Of a DNA stretch of 7,457 nucleotides, positions 1-7,146 are shown in pieces. The notes under the pieces were generated by a model. The model was given only the letters and a program-made list of their open reading frames with translations, searched no databases and was not told the DNA's origin. This stretch comes from Clostridia bacterium (lineage in GTDB: Bacteria; Bacillota; Clostridia; Oscillospirales; SIG627), in the NCBI GenBank assembly GCA_017453605.1, contig JAFTEP010000310.1, positions 1 to 7,457 on the forward strand. Direction: 5' to 3'. Made by a program: the position numbers and the translations under genes. Position 1 is the first letter of the stretch. Each line of letters starts with the position of its first letter.

Positions 1-1752
1 ACGCTGGCGGAAAACGTCGGCTATTTCAAAAAACACGGGATCGAGACCGGCGTCTGGATCGGGGAGACCATCGGACACGGGGCCCCGCTGCAGTACGCTT
101 TGGAGTCGGAGATCCCGGAAAACCCGGCGCCGCTCATTGACACGGACGGAAGAGAGAACCCCTACACCCGCTGTCCGCTGGACCCGGTCTTTATTGAGAG
201 CGAGAAAAGACTCTTTAGAAAGATCGCCGGTACACACCCGGATTTGATCCTTATCGACGACGATTTCCGGCTTTCAGCTCACGGCGCGCTGAGGATCTGC
301 TGCGCCTGTGAAAGGCATATGGAGCTGCTGGAAAAGGAATGCGGGAAAAAGATAAAAAAAGAAGAACTGAAGGATCTGTTCTTCGGGAAGCCCACCGCGC
401 TGAGAAAGGCGTGGCTTAAGGTCCAGAGCGGATCCCTGTATTCGGCGGCGCGGGCGTTCAGAGAGGCGGTCGACGAAGTGGATGAAAACATTCCCATCGC
501 GGCCTGCTGCCCGCCCTGCCGTTTCGGAGTGGACGGAGTGGATCACGTCATGCTCATAAACATCCTCGCGGGGAAAGGAAAAAAGCTTTTGAGGCTCTTC
601 GGAGCGCCGTATCTGGCGCTTTCAAGCGGATCCCATATCTCCGTGGTCGAGTTGGCGAGGCTGTGCGCCGCATCGATAAAAGACAAAACGATAGAGAAAA
701 TCTCGGAGGGCGATCCATATCCCCGTCCGAGGTATATAGTGCCCTCTTCCTCGCTTGAACTGATTGATCTTTCCTGCAGACTGGACGGGAATTACGGCGG
801 GATCCTCAAATACATGATAGATTACAACGCGGGACCCGATTTCGAGACCGGATATATCCGTCATCACCGTCTGAACTACAACAAAGCGAAAAAGATCTGC
901 GAAGCGTTCGGGGAAAGAGCGAACGTCGGCGTTAGTGTTTTCACAAAAACGAATTATCTGGGCGACGCGGATATATCAACGCACACTCACCTCATGAGAC
1001 AGCCCTACTCCGAAGCGGGGGTCCTGCTGGGGACCTGCGGGATCCCCACGGTGTATTCCGGCGACGGCGGGTACTGCGCGGCGCTCTTCGGCGATCAGGC
1101 GGACGTGTTCGACAAAAACGCGATCGGTCCGGGGCTGATCCTCGACTCGCGCTCGGCGGAAAAGCTGGAGAAGGCGGGGATCGACGTCGGGCTCGAAAGG
1201 ATCACGGAAACGAAAGCCGAGAGCATAAGCTCCCTGTATAATCCCGTGACCGACAACGTCGCAGCGTGCAACAGATCGAAGACCGTCACGGCAAAAGCCG
1301 ATTTGAAAAACGGCGCGGACGTGATTCTTTACTGCACCGCCGATGGAGAAAAAAAGCCCTTCGCCTACAGATACGAGAACGCGAAGGGACAAAAATTCTT
1401 CGTGTATCTGATCGAATACGCTCCGGTCGAAATGGACTGCGGGCTTTACAGAAACTACGAACAGCAGGCGGCGCTTTACGGCGCCGTGGAATGGATATCA
1501 AACAAAAAGCTGCCCTTCAGAATGCCGAAAAATCCGAAGCTCTATATCATGTGCGCCCGGGAAGATGATTCGCTTTCCGTCGCCCTGTTCAACTTCAGCG
1601 CCGATCCGATCCTGCAGCCGGAGGCAGCGCTCGACAAAAAATACCGCCGCGCCGAGTGCGTCGGCTGCAGGGTGAGGCTTGACGGGGATAAGCTGACTCT
1701 CGTTTCCCGCCTTCCCGCCTACGAATACGCCCTCATAAAGCTTTACGAATAA
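1..1752 (+). CDS. Putative TIM-barrel glycoside-hydrolase-like protein, 5' truncated by window edge
   Basis: The reading frame is open from base 1 to a TAA stop at 1750-1752, giving 583 visible residues. The first in-frame start-like codon (TTG at 100) lies inside well-formed protein with no ribosome binding site, so the true start is outside the window. The visible N-terminus (GVWIGETIGHG, then LILIDDDFRL around residue 85, then a cysteine-rich ICCACE motif near 100 and CCPPCRFGVDG near 170) alternates strand-like and helix-like segments as in a TIM barrel. The last ~100 residues look like a beta-sandwich cap, as found at the end of GH42-type beta-galactosidases. No signal peptide or membrane segment is visible, so it is probably cytoplasmic. 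I do not recognise the exact family and cannot assign catalytic residues; the carbohydrate role is a fold-level guess. It was probably co-transcribed with the nitroreductase remnant that follows. Confidence 0.5.
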   Translation, partial: TLAENVGYFKKHGIETGVWIGETIGHGAPLQYALESEIPENPAPLIDTDGRENPYTRCPLDPVFIESEKRLFRKIAGTHPDLILIDDDFRLSAHGALRICCACERHMELLEKECGKKIKKEELKDLFFGKPTALRKAWLKVQSGSLYSAARAFREAVDEVDENIPIAACCPPCRFGVDGVDHVMLINILAGKGKKLLRLFGAPYLALSSGSHISVVELARLCAASIKDKTIEKISEGDPYPRPRYIVPSSSLELIDLSCRLDGNYGGILKYMIDYNAGPDFETGYIRHHRLNYNKAKKICEAFGERANVGVSVFTKTNYLGDADISTHTHLMRQPYSEAGVLLGTCGIPTVYSGDGGYCAALFGDQADVFDKNAIGPGLILDSRSAEKLEKAGIDVGLERITETKAESISSLYNPVTDNVAACNRSKTVTAKADLKNGADVILYCTADGEKKPFAYRYENAKGQKFFVYLIEYAPVEMDCGLYRNYEQQAALYGAVEWISNKKLPFRMPKNPKLYIMCAREDDSLSVALFNFSADPILQPEAALDKKYRRAECVGCRVRLDGDKLTLVSRLPAYEYALIKLYE

Positions 1753-1783
1753 ACGAACGGGGACCTTTTAAAGGAGATTCACG

Positions 1784-1891
1784 ATGAACGCGGCCTTATT
1801 CGAAAACGTAAAGAAAAGAAGAAGCGTCCGGACTTTTGACGGGATCGCCCTGAAGCCGTCAGATCGCAAAGGACGTTTCATTTGCCGATGA
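1784..1891 (+). pseudogene. Truncated nitroreductase, N-terminal remnant
   Basis: A strong ribosome binding site, AAAGGAG at 1770-1776, sits seven bases before ATG 1784. The encoded start, MNAALFENVKKRRSVRTFDG, carries the RRSxRxF motif that opens FMN-dependent nitroreductases, where these arginines and the serine contact FMN. Family members are usually about 165-220 residues. Here the nitroreductase-like sequence ends after roughly 25 codons (IALKPSD) and the frame stops at 1889-1891, giving 35 residues. The break falls at or just after the stop codon of the convergent ABC gene (1859-1861), so the frame runs into the antisense of that gene's last codons. The remnant cannot fold or bind flavin. 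I infer a deletion, inversion or insertion junction, or an assembly join. The family call rests on a short but characteristic motif. Confidence 0.65.
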
Positions 1892-3748
1892 AACGTATTT
1901 TTGCGCCTGCAGTTTGAACATTTCGGCGTACTTGCCGCCCGAGGACATAAGCTCTTCATGAGTTCCCTCCTCCGCGAGCCTGCCGCCGTCGAACATAAAG
2001 ATGCGGTCGGCAAAGCGGGTTGAGGAAAGACGGTGGGAAATGAAGATCACCGTTTTGCCCGCCGTGCTTTCGTTTATGGACAGGTTCAGGCGATACTCCG
2101 CGTTCGGATCGAGAGCCGCCGAGGGCTCGTCGAGGATCATTATCTCGCCCGGCGAGGTGAAAACACGGGAGATCGCTATCTTCTGCGCCTCGCCGCCGGA
2201 AAGCTCCGTGCCGTCGTCGGCAAATTCCTTTGTGAGCTGAGTGTCTATGCCGTTTTCGAGCTTCGAGAGCTTTTCCGTGAAATCGACCTTGTCCAGCGAC
2301 GAGAGGATCAGCTTTTTCTGTTCGTCCGTGCCGTCGTATTCGTCGAAAAGCACGTTTTCTGCCACGGAGGCGGCGAAGATCTTGAAATCCTGGAAGACAA
2401 CGCCGATCTTCTTGCGGTACTGCTCGAGATCGAGCTCTCTCAGATCGACGCCGTTATAGAGGATGGCGCCCTCATCGGGATCGTAGAAGCGCAGGATGAG
2501 CTTGATAAGCGTGGTCTTGCCGGCGCCGTTGTAGCCGACAAGGGCTGTCTTATCCCCCGCTTTTATTTTCAGACTGACGTTTTTCAGCACGTCAGGCTTG
2601 CCCTCCCATCCCTTTTTCTTTTCGTGCGCCTTGCTGTGATAAGCATAGACCGGGTGGGACGAGAAATCATAGGAAAAGCTGACGTTTCTGAACTCCAGCG
2701 ACTCAAAATCGCCGACCGGAAGCGCGCCGGAAACCACAGAGGATCTGAAGCCGAGGAACTCGCGGTATCTCTCGATATAGAGAGAGAACACGGAATATTT
2801 GGAAAGCCACACGAAGATATCCTGAATATTCCAGCGCAGCGAGAACGCCAGAGTCGCCGCCGCGGCGAAGCCGCCTATGCCGACCGTTCCCGCCTGCAGC
2901 AGGGCGAGCATCCGGAAAATGACCGCGAAATAAATAACGTAATTCAAACAGTTGCTGATGACGCCGTGGATGAATAAGCGCTTCCCGTATTTGACGTTTG
3001 TCTTTATCATCTCCTCTGTGTTCCGGTCATAGTCGTTCAGGAGCACGGTGTCGGCGTGCCCGACGCGCAGCTCCTTGGCGTGATCGGAGAGGCGGAAAAC
3101 GCGGTTGACGTAATCCTTCCGGCGGTTCATCGGACTCATTTCGTAGCTCTGATAATACGCCTGTTTGTCGGCGATTATCTTGCTCACCGCGGTTATCACG
3201 GCGCCGCCGATAATGATGAACATAACGAGCGGGTCGATCGTCAGAATCAACGCGAGCTTTCCCAACGAGCCAACGGTGCTACGGATAAGATAATTGGTGT
3301 TTTCCATCACGTCGACGGCGCGGCCGTGAGACTGATCCATGGTCCAGACGAAATCGTTGTAGAACTCGGGATCGTCGAAGCAGGAGAGATCGACGGTGCG
3401 CGACTTTTCAAAGAGACGCCGGTGCATGTTCATTTTCAGCTTCTGGTGGATCAAAGGCTTCCGGACGTTGTAATACCACTTGTCGAACACCCAGGCGACA
3501 AGATAAAAGAGCGACATGAGTCCGACAAGGTACGCCGCGCCGTGAAAATCAGTGCCCGCCTCGACTATGTTGAGCAGATTGTAAGTAAAATGAGCATTCG
3601 CCGCCGAAATGAAGCCCCACACCATTCCCTCGGCGAGCATCAGCACGGGATAATCCGGAACGCAGGAAGTCACCACCTTCATCATGTAAAAGGTGTTTTT
3701 GATGATCCTTATGGGGCTCTGTCCCGGAAGCTTTCTCGGATCAGCCAT
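1859..3748 (-). CDS. ABC exporter half-transporter (TMD-NBD fusion), second subunit
   Basis: This 629-residue protein has an N-terminal membrane domain, with hydrophobic segments near residues 33-58, 71-88, 157-187 and 259-292, followed by an ATPase domain. All ATPase motifs are present: A-loop Tyr360, Walker A GYNGAGKT (405-412), Q-loop Gln453, signature LSGGEAQ (516-522), Walker B ending in Asp540 with catalytic Glu541, D-loop SAALD, and H-loop His572. It should act in the cytoplasmic membrane as an ATP-driven exporter. ATG 3748 overlaps the end of the upstream transporter gene by eight bases and has a GGGGGAG ribosome binding site about eight bases before it, which implies translational coupling. 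The two proteins share family traits (DPEFY after the second helix, a YVxRxF loop), so a heterodimer is likely. An oddity is an extra lysine-rich stretch at about 363-386, between the A-loop and Walker A. The substrate is unknown. Confidence 0.9.
   Translation of the reverse strand: MADPRKLPGQSPIRIIKNTFYMMKVVTSCVPDYPVLMLAEGMVWGFISAANAHFTYNLLNIVEAGTDFHGAAYLVGLMSLFYLVAWVFDKWYYNVRKPLIHQKLKMNMHRRLFEKSRTVDLSCFDDPEFYNDFVWTMDQSHGRAVDVMENTNYLIRSTVGSLGKLALILTIDPLVMFIIIGGAVITAVSKIIADKQAYYQSYEMSPMNRRKDYVNRVFRLSDHAKELRVGHADTVLLNDYDRNTEEMIKTNVKYGKRLFIHGVISNCLNYVIYFAVIFRMLALLQAGTVGIGGFAAAATLAFSLRWNIQDIFVWLSKYSVFSLYIERYREFLGFRSSVVSGALPVGDFESLEFRNVSFSYDFSSHPVYAYHSKAHEKKKGWEGKPDVLKNVSLKIKAGDKTALVGYNGAGKTTLIKLILRFYDPDEGAILYNGVDLRELDLEQYRKKIGVVFQDFKIFAASVAENVLFDEYDGTDEQKKLILSSLDKVDFTEKLSKLENGIDTQLTKEFADDGTELSGGEAQKIAISRVFTSPGEIMILDEPSAALDPNAEYRLNLSINESTAGKTVIFISHRLSSTRFADRIFMFDGGRLAEEGTHEELMSSGGKYAEMFKLQAQKYVSSANETSFAI
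1873..1902 (+). terminator. Possible weak intrinsic terminator at the convergent junction
   Basis: ACGTTTCAT (1873-1881) and ATGAAACGT (1888-1896) form a perfect 9-bp inverted repeat with a 6-base loop, followed by ATTTTT on the plus strand. It would stop plus-strand transcription coming from the truncated nitroreductase. The stem has only three G-C pairs, so it is weak. It lies inside the last codons of the minus-strand ABC gene, so it may instead be a coincidence of coding sequence. Confidence 0.35.
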
Positions 3749-5603
3749 TGACTGACTCCCCCTTTCCGAGATAGTTTTCAGCCTGACGTCCGAACATCTG
3801 GGCGTACTTTCCGTTCGCCTTCATCAGCTCGGCGTGAGCGCCCGTTTCGGCGATCTCCCCGCCGTCGAGAAGAATAACCTTGTCCGCCAGCACCGCGGAT
3901 GAAAGGCGATGGGAAATGAAGATCACGCTCTTGCCCTCCGTGGCGTTCATCATGTTCTCGAACATCTTGTATTCCGCGATGGGATCGAGGGCGCTGGACG
4001 GCTCGTCGAGCTGGACGAACGGCGCTTCGCGGGCGAATATCCTCGCCAGCGCGATCTTCTGAGCTTCGCCGCCGGAAAGCACCTCGCCCTTGTCGTCGAA
4101 CTCCCTTGTGAGATTGGTGTCTATACCCTTTTCAAAGCTCTCCACCTTCTCCCAGGCGCCGCTCTTTTTCAGCGCGCTCTCCACGAGCTCCCGGTCGCCC
4201 TCGCGTTCGGGGCGAAGGAGCACGTTGTCTTTGACGGTCATCGCAAAGAGCTTGTAATCCTGGAACACGGCGCCGAAGCTGTCGCGCCAGGACGTAAGGT
4301 CGTAACGTGATGCGGGGACGCCGTCGAGATAGATCCCGCCCTCACCCGGATCGTAGAAGCGCAGGAGCAGCTTCACGAGCGTGGTCTTGCCGGAGCCGTT
4401 GGCGCCGACGAGGGCGATCTTCTCACCCTTCTTGAGAGTGAAGGAAACGTTTTTCAGCGCGTCGCGGTCGGAGTTCTTATAGCCGAAGGAAAGATCTCTG
4501 ACCTCCAGCGTGCCGCCGTCCTCCGGCACGGTGAGCACGCCTCCCTTCACCCGCGGCTCATAATCGAGAAACGTCCGCACGTCCTCGAGAAAAACGGCGT
4601 GCTCGCCGAACTCGGCAACGTTCTGGATCACGTTGGAGAGAGAATAGGAGATCGAGCTTATCGATCCGATGACGACGATGCAGTCGCCTATAGCCATGCC
4701 GCCGTTCTGATAGCCCACGCAGATCGCGCTCCACACGGAATAGAGCGTGGCGCCCATGATGGTTACGCCGTCGATCCCGAAGCGCTGAAGGAAGGCGGCG
4801 ACAGCCTTTTTGAAGCCGTAGGTCCTGTAGATCTTCTTATACTCTCCGTAAGTCTCCTCGAGGTCGGTGAGCATAACACGCCAGATAGAGCCCATGCGCA
4901 TTTCCTTGGCGAACTCGCCGCGATAGAAGGTCCTCCTGACGTAGTTTCCGCGGCGGTCGACGGGTTTTTTCGCCTTTTCGATATCGTGGGAAAGCCTGTT
5001 TTCGATCCTGCGGAAGATCCCCAGCAGGAACGGAAAGAACGCAAAGAGCAGAAGCACGGGGTCAATGACAATGAGCAGTATGAAGTTTGCAGAAAGATTG
5101 ATGAGCTTGTTGAAGAGATTGTCCGCGGTGTTCAGCACTTTCCAGATCCTGGTGCGCGCCTGTTCCATCGCCATGACGTTCTTATCGTAGAACTCCGGGT
5201 CCTCGTAGCACGCGAGCTCCACCTCCCGCGCCTTTTTGAAGAGCATTTTTTCAACGTTGGCGGTAATGCGGTTGGTCGGACGCACGGAAAGAACGTTCCA
5301 GTAATAATTCATCGCCACGTAGAAGGCGATGCTGACGACGGCGACGACGATGAGGAATCTGACGGCGCCCGTAAGGTCCTCTCCCGCCTGAACGGCGTTG
5401 ACGATCTTTCTGAGAAGATAGGCGTCGCCGAGGAAGCCGAGGAGACCGTAGCCTATCGACGAGGCAAAGTAGACGATGAGATAAAGGGGCGAGCCCTCCC
5501 AGACCGTCTTCAGCGCAAAGAGGCAGTTTGACGCCACCCTTTTCAGGGGCAGGTTTTTCTTGCTTTTCTTATTCGCTGTTTTTTTGGTTTTGGAATCATT
5601 CAT
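3741..5603 (-). CDS. ABC exporter half-transporter (TMD-NBD fusion), first subunit
   Basis: A 620-residue protein. I chose ATG 5603 because an AGG-type ribosome binding site (5611-5613) lies seven bases before it; the frame remains open to a TTG at 5696, but that stretch contains the promoter. The N-terminus is a lysine-rich cytoplasmic tail (NDSKTKKTANKKSKK). Hydrophobic segments lie near residues 39-60, 80-104, 168-197, 275-296 and 305-325. The ATPase domain is complete: Walker A GANGSGKT (400-407), Q-loop Gln448, signature LSGGEAQ (509-515), Walker B Asp533 with catalytic Glu534, and H-loop His565. Both ATP sites of the pair look competent, unlike many heterodimeric exporters that have one degenerate site. 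It shares the DPEFY motif with its partner. It probably exports a drug, lipid or peptide, but no fused peptidase domain or precursor peptide is present to decide. Confidence 0.9.
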   Translation of the reverse strand: MNDSKTKKTANKKSKKNLPLKRVASNCLFALKTVWEGSPLYLIVYFASSIGYGLLGFLGDAYLLRKIVNAVQAGEDLTGAVRFLIVVAVVSIAFYVAMNYYWNVLSVRPTNRITANVEKMLFKKAREVELACYEDPEFYDKNVMAMEQARTRIWKVLNTADNLFNKLINLSANFILLIVIDPVLLLFAFFPFLLGIFRRIENRLSHDIEKAKKPVDRRGNYVRRTFYRGEFAKEMRMGSIWRVMLTDLEETYGEYKKIYRTYGFKKAVAAFLQRFGIDGVTIMGATLYSVWSAICVGYQNGGMAIGDCIVVIGSISSISYSLSNVIQNVAEFGEHAVFLEDVRTFLDYEPRVKGGVLTVPEDGGTLEVRDLSFGYKNSDRDALKNVSFTLKKGEKIALVGANGSGKTTLVKLLLRFYDPGEGGIYLDGVPASRYDLTSWRDSFGAVFQDYKLFAMTVKDNVLLRPEREGDRELVESALKKSGAWEKVESFEKGIDTNLTREFDDKGEVLSGGEAQKIALARIFAREAPFVQLDEPSSALDPIAEYKMFENMMNATEGKSVIFISHRLSSAVLADKVILLDGGEIAETGAHAELMKANGKYAQMFGRQAENYLGKGESVNG

Positions 5604-5667
5604 ATATTTACCTGCCGGATAATAAAATCGCAATAACAGCCAAAATATTACCCACGTTTCGTGAGAA

Positions 5668-5696
5668 ATTATAGCAAATCCGTCTTTAATTGTCAA
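5668..5696 (-). promoter_or_regulatory. Consensus sigma-70/sigma-A promoter of the ABC exporter operon
   Basis: On the minus strand, TTGACA (5696-5691) and TATAAT (5673-5668) are separated by exactly 17 bases, a perfect match to the vegetative consensus. The predicted transcription start is near 5662-5660, giving a leader of about 58 bases before ATG 5603. A promoter this strong in front of an exporter usually needs repression, which fits the adjacent regulator gene. Confidence 0.9.
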
Positions 5697-5712
5697 TAAT
5701 TATATCATTATT
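5695..5712. promoter_or_regulatory. Candidate operator overlapping the exporter -35 box
   Basis: AATAAT-TATATC-ATTATT is a perfect 6-bp inverted repeat with a 6-base spacer, and it shares two bases with the -35 hexamer. A second short palindrome, CACG-TTT-CGTG (5653-5663), lies over the predicted transcription start. Either would suit a dimeric winged-helix repressor. The surrounding DNA is AT-rich, so a chance palindrome cannot be excluded. Confidence 0.35.
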
Positions 5713-5814
5713 TTCTATCGAATAGTATGAAATAAAAGCAAAAGACGCGTGGAACGACCCGAGTATCCGCGTACCTTAACGCCATTATTCACTTTTAACA
5801 GTGGAATTCAAGAT

Positions 5815-6915
5815 TTATCTTATATGATTTTGAATACAATTATACTCATGTTCCGTCTCGACTTCCAAATCAAGCCACCCATCCTGATCGTCCCAAATAT
5901 CCTTGATAACGGTCATTATTTTCTCAAAATATTCGCGGTTCAAAGAGTAAAAAACAAACTTTCCTTTGTTTCTGACTTTGAGCATCTTTGATCTCTGCAT
6001 CATGGACAGATGATAATATGCCGTCGGGCTGGTCAAATTGAGTTTTTTCTCAAGCTCTTTCTGCGCGACCTCTCCTTTTTCTTTGATCATTTCAATCATT
6101 CCCAGCCGGTTCGGCTCGGATATGATCTCGCCGAATGTTCTTGCGTCGGGAATGAAATCCGAGTTATTCATCTTTGCGATCCATTCTTTGCAGCGATAGC
6201 CGACAAGGGCGAAATCGACGTTTTCTTCTCCTCTCACCCAGATATCATAGTAATGAAGGAGCGTAACTGAATACGGGAGTACGACGGGCATCATAGATTC
6301 GTATCTTCCGTTATGATTAATTATGCTCCATAAAGTCTCCGGAAACTGGTTTGTATTCTGGAATTCAAGGATCTTTGAGTATTCTTCTTTATAGTATTCC
6401 TTCAGCACCCGCTCTTTTTCGATCAAAGAGTATATGAGTTCACGGATCTTTTTTTCGGGATCGACTATAAATGAATACAAATCGCATTTGATCTCCGGGT
6501 CGTACTTTGAGCTGTCGATAACCTCAGATAGCGCCGAAGCGAGATTTGGCGTTCCCGCTGCAAAATCATAGTCCGGAAAATAGAAACCGATCAATTTTTT
6601 AACAAACTCCTCACGATCATCAAACTGAGAAATAAAAGAACGGAAGCTGAGATTGCAAAGCTTATCAGAGTCAAGACCGGAAAAATAACAAAGCGAAATA
6701 AAGTTTCTTCCGGCACCGTTATTATTGAAGAAAATTCTGAGATTCTCCGAAAAAGGAGCAAATCGTTCTTCAATATCTTTTAAATATTTTTCAGCTTTCT
6801 CTTTGTCCGTTACCCTTGAATACGATTCCAAAAATCTTTCAAAATTGAAATGCACATTATAAGAAAATATGAGATCATAAATGAAACCGGGATCGTGAAA
6901 GTACTTTAATTCCAT
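5815..6915 (-). CDS. Transcriptional regulator: unrecognised N-terminal domain plus ArsR-type winged helix
   Basis: A 366-residue protein. ATG 6915 is preferred over ATG 6933 because GAGG (6921-6924) lies five bases upstream of it, while the outer ATG has no ribosome binding site. Residues of about 260-330 form a winged helix-turn-helix of the ArsR type: RTFGEIISEPNRLGMIEMIK, then a recognition-helix region with SPTAYYHLSMMQ, then a wing with KGKFVFYSLN. ArsR proteins are usually about 100 residues, so roughly 255 residues are extra. That part is rich in charged and aromatic residues, looks helical, shows no membrane segment, and matches no domain I know; it is probably the sensor or dimerisation part. 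No clustered cysteine metal site is seen. Its place upstream of, and co-directional with, the exporter operon suggests it controls that operon. Its base composition is clearly more AT-rich than the exporter genes. Confidence 0.8.
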   Translation of the reverse strand: MELKYFHDPGFIYDLIFSYNVHFNFERFLESYSRVTDKEKAEKYLKDIEERFAPFSENLRIFFNNNGAGRNFISLCYFSGLDSDKLCNLSFRSFISQFDDREEFVKKLIGFYFPDYDFAAGTPNLASALSEVIDSSKYDPEIKCDLYSFIVDPEKKIRELIYSLIEKERVLKEYYKEEYSKILEFQNTNQFPETLWSIINHNGRYESMMPVVLPYSVTLLHYYDIWVRGEENVDFALVGYRCKEWIAKMNNSDFIPDARTFGEIISEPNRLGMIEMIKEKGEVAQKELEKKLNLTSPTAYYHLSMMQRSKMLKVRNKGKFVFYSLNREYFEKIMTVIKDIWDDQDGWLDLEVETEHEYNCIQNHIR

Positions 6916-6993
6916 AATATCCTCACTGAACATTCAATAGGATTAAAATCACCTTTGGCACAGAAAACACCTATGCAATAATCTTTCATACTC

Positions 6994-7022
6994 ATCTTAT
7001 CATACTTTTCGGTGGTTTTCAA
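6994..7022 (-). promoter_or_regulatory. Predicted promoter of the regulator gene
   Basis: On the minus strand, TTGAAA (7022-7017) and TAAGAT (6999-6994) are separated by 17 bases. Each hexamer matches consensus at five of six and four to five of six positions respectively. Transcription would start near 6987, with a leader of about 72 bases before ATG 6915. That leader contains CAATAAT on the plus strand (6976-6982), matching a half of the palindrome at the exporter promoter, so autoregulation is possible. Confidence 0.65.
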
Positions 7023-7028
7023 GAGTTT

Positions 7029-7138
7029 AACGGAATTGCCGTTTTTCACCGTATTCTCGAGGTGAAATCAAATCCGCACACCCGACGTCGAGGCGGATTT
7101 CATCGGCGTCAGCCGATTTCTCCCACCCGTAAGGGTGG
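7029..7138. repeat. Train of five consecutive short perfect hairpins
   Basis: Five perfect inverted repeats follow one another with almost no gap: AACGG/CCGTT (7029-7043), TTTCACC/GGTGAAA (7044-7067), AAATCCGC/GCGGATTT (7070-7100), ATCGGC/GCCGAT (7102-7117) and CCACCC/GGGTGG (7123-7138). The last two have 4-base loops (GTCA, GTAA). The right arms of the last three are each followed by, or end in, GATTT, giving a modular look. There is no coding potential. It resembles a composite palindromic intergenic repeat of the kind scattered in clostridial genomes, but only one copy is in view. Confidence 0.65.
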
Positions 7139-7146
7139 ATTTAGTT

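Larger units (their letters stand above)
5604..5814. other. Intergenic region between regulator and exporter operon
   Basis: This 211-base AT-rich gap holds the exporter promoter, its leader and the palindromes noted separately. I see no convincing terminator after the regulator stop at 5815, so part of the exporter expression could come from read-through. A 25-codon minus-strand frame in this gap has no ribosome binding site and no recognisable product. Confidence 0.6.

Noticed and set aside
1764..1774. CCTTTTAAAGG palindrome over the nitroreductase ribosome binding site, as a regulatory hairpin
   Set aside because: The arms leave essentially no loop, so a stable hairpin is not expected. 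It is most simply an AT-rich leader next to a purine-rich binding site.
2033..2977. Long plus-strand open frame (314 codons) antisense to the second ABC subunit
   Set aside because: The opposite strand encodes a complete ABC ATPase with all motifs. The antisense translation is arginine- and valine-rich with no recognisable domain, as expected from a shadow of GC-biased codons.
4599..5531. Long plus-strand open frame (310 codons) antisense to the first ABC subunit
   Set aside because: It is a shadow of the real membrane-domain coding sequence, highly charged with repeated D/E/R runs, with no domain and no ribosome binding site.
5604..5696. N-terminal extension of the first ABC subunit from TTG 5696
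   Set aside because: It would place the promoter inside the coding sequence. ATG 5603 has a ribosome binding site and gives a normal family length.
5715..5790. Small minus-strand frame of 25 codons upstream of the exporter promoter, considered as a peptide substrate
   Set aside because: No ribosome binding site, no leader-peptide features such as a double-glycine site, and it lies in regulatory DNA.
6916..6933. Regulator start at ATG 6933
   Set aside because: No ribosome binding site precedes it, while ATG 6915 has GAGG at good spacing.
7029..7138. CRISPR array
   Set aside because: The stems differ from each other in sequence and there are no equal-length direct repeats with unique spacers.
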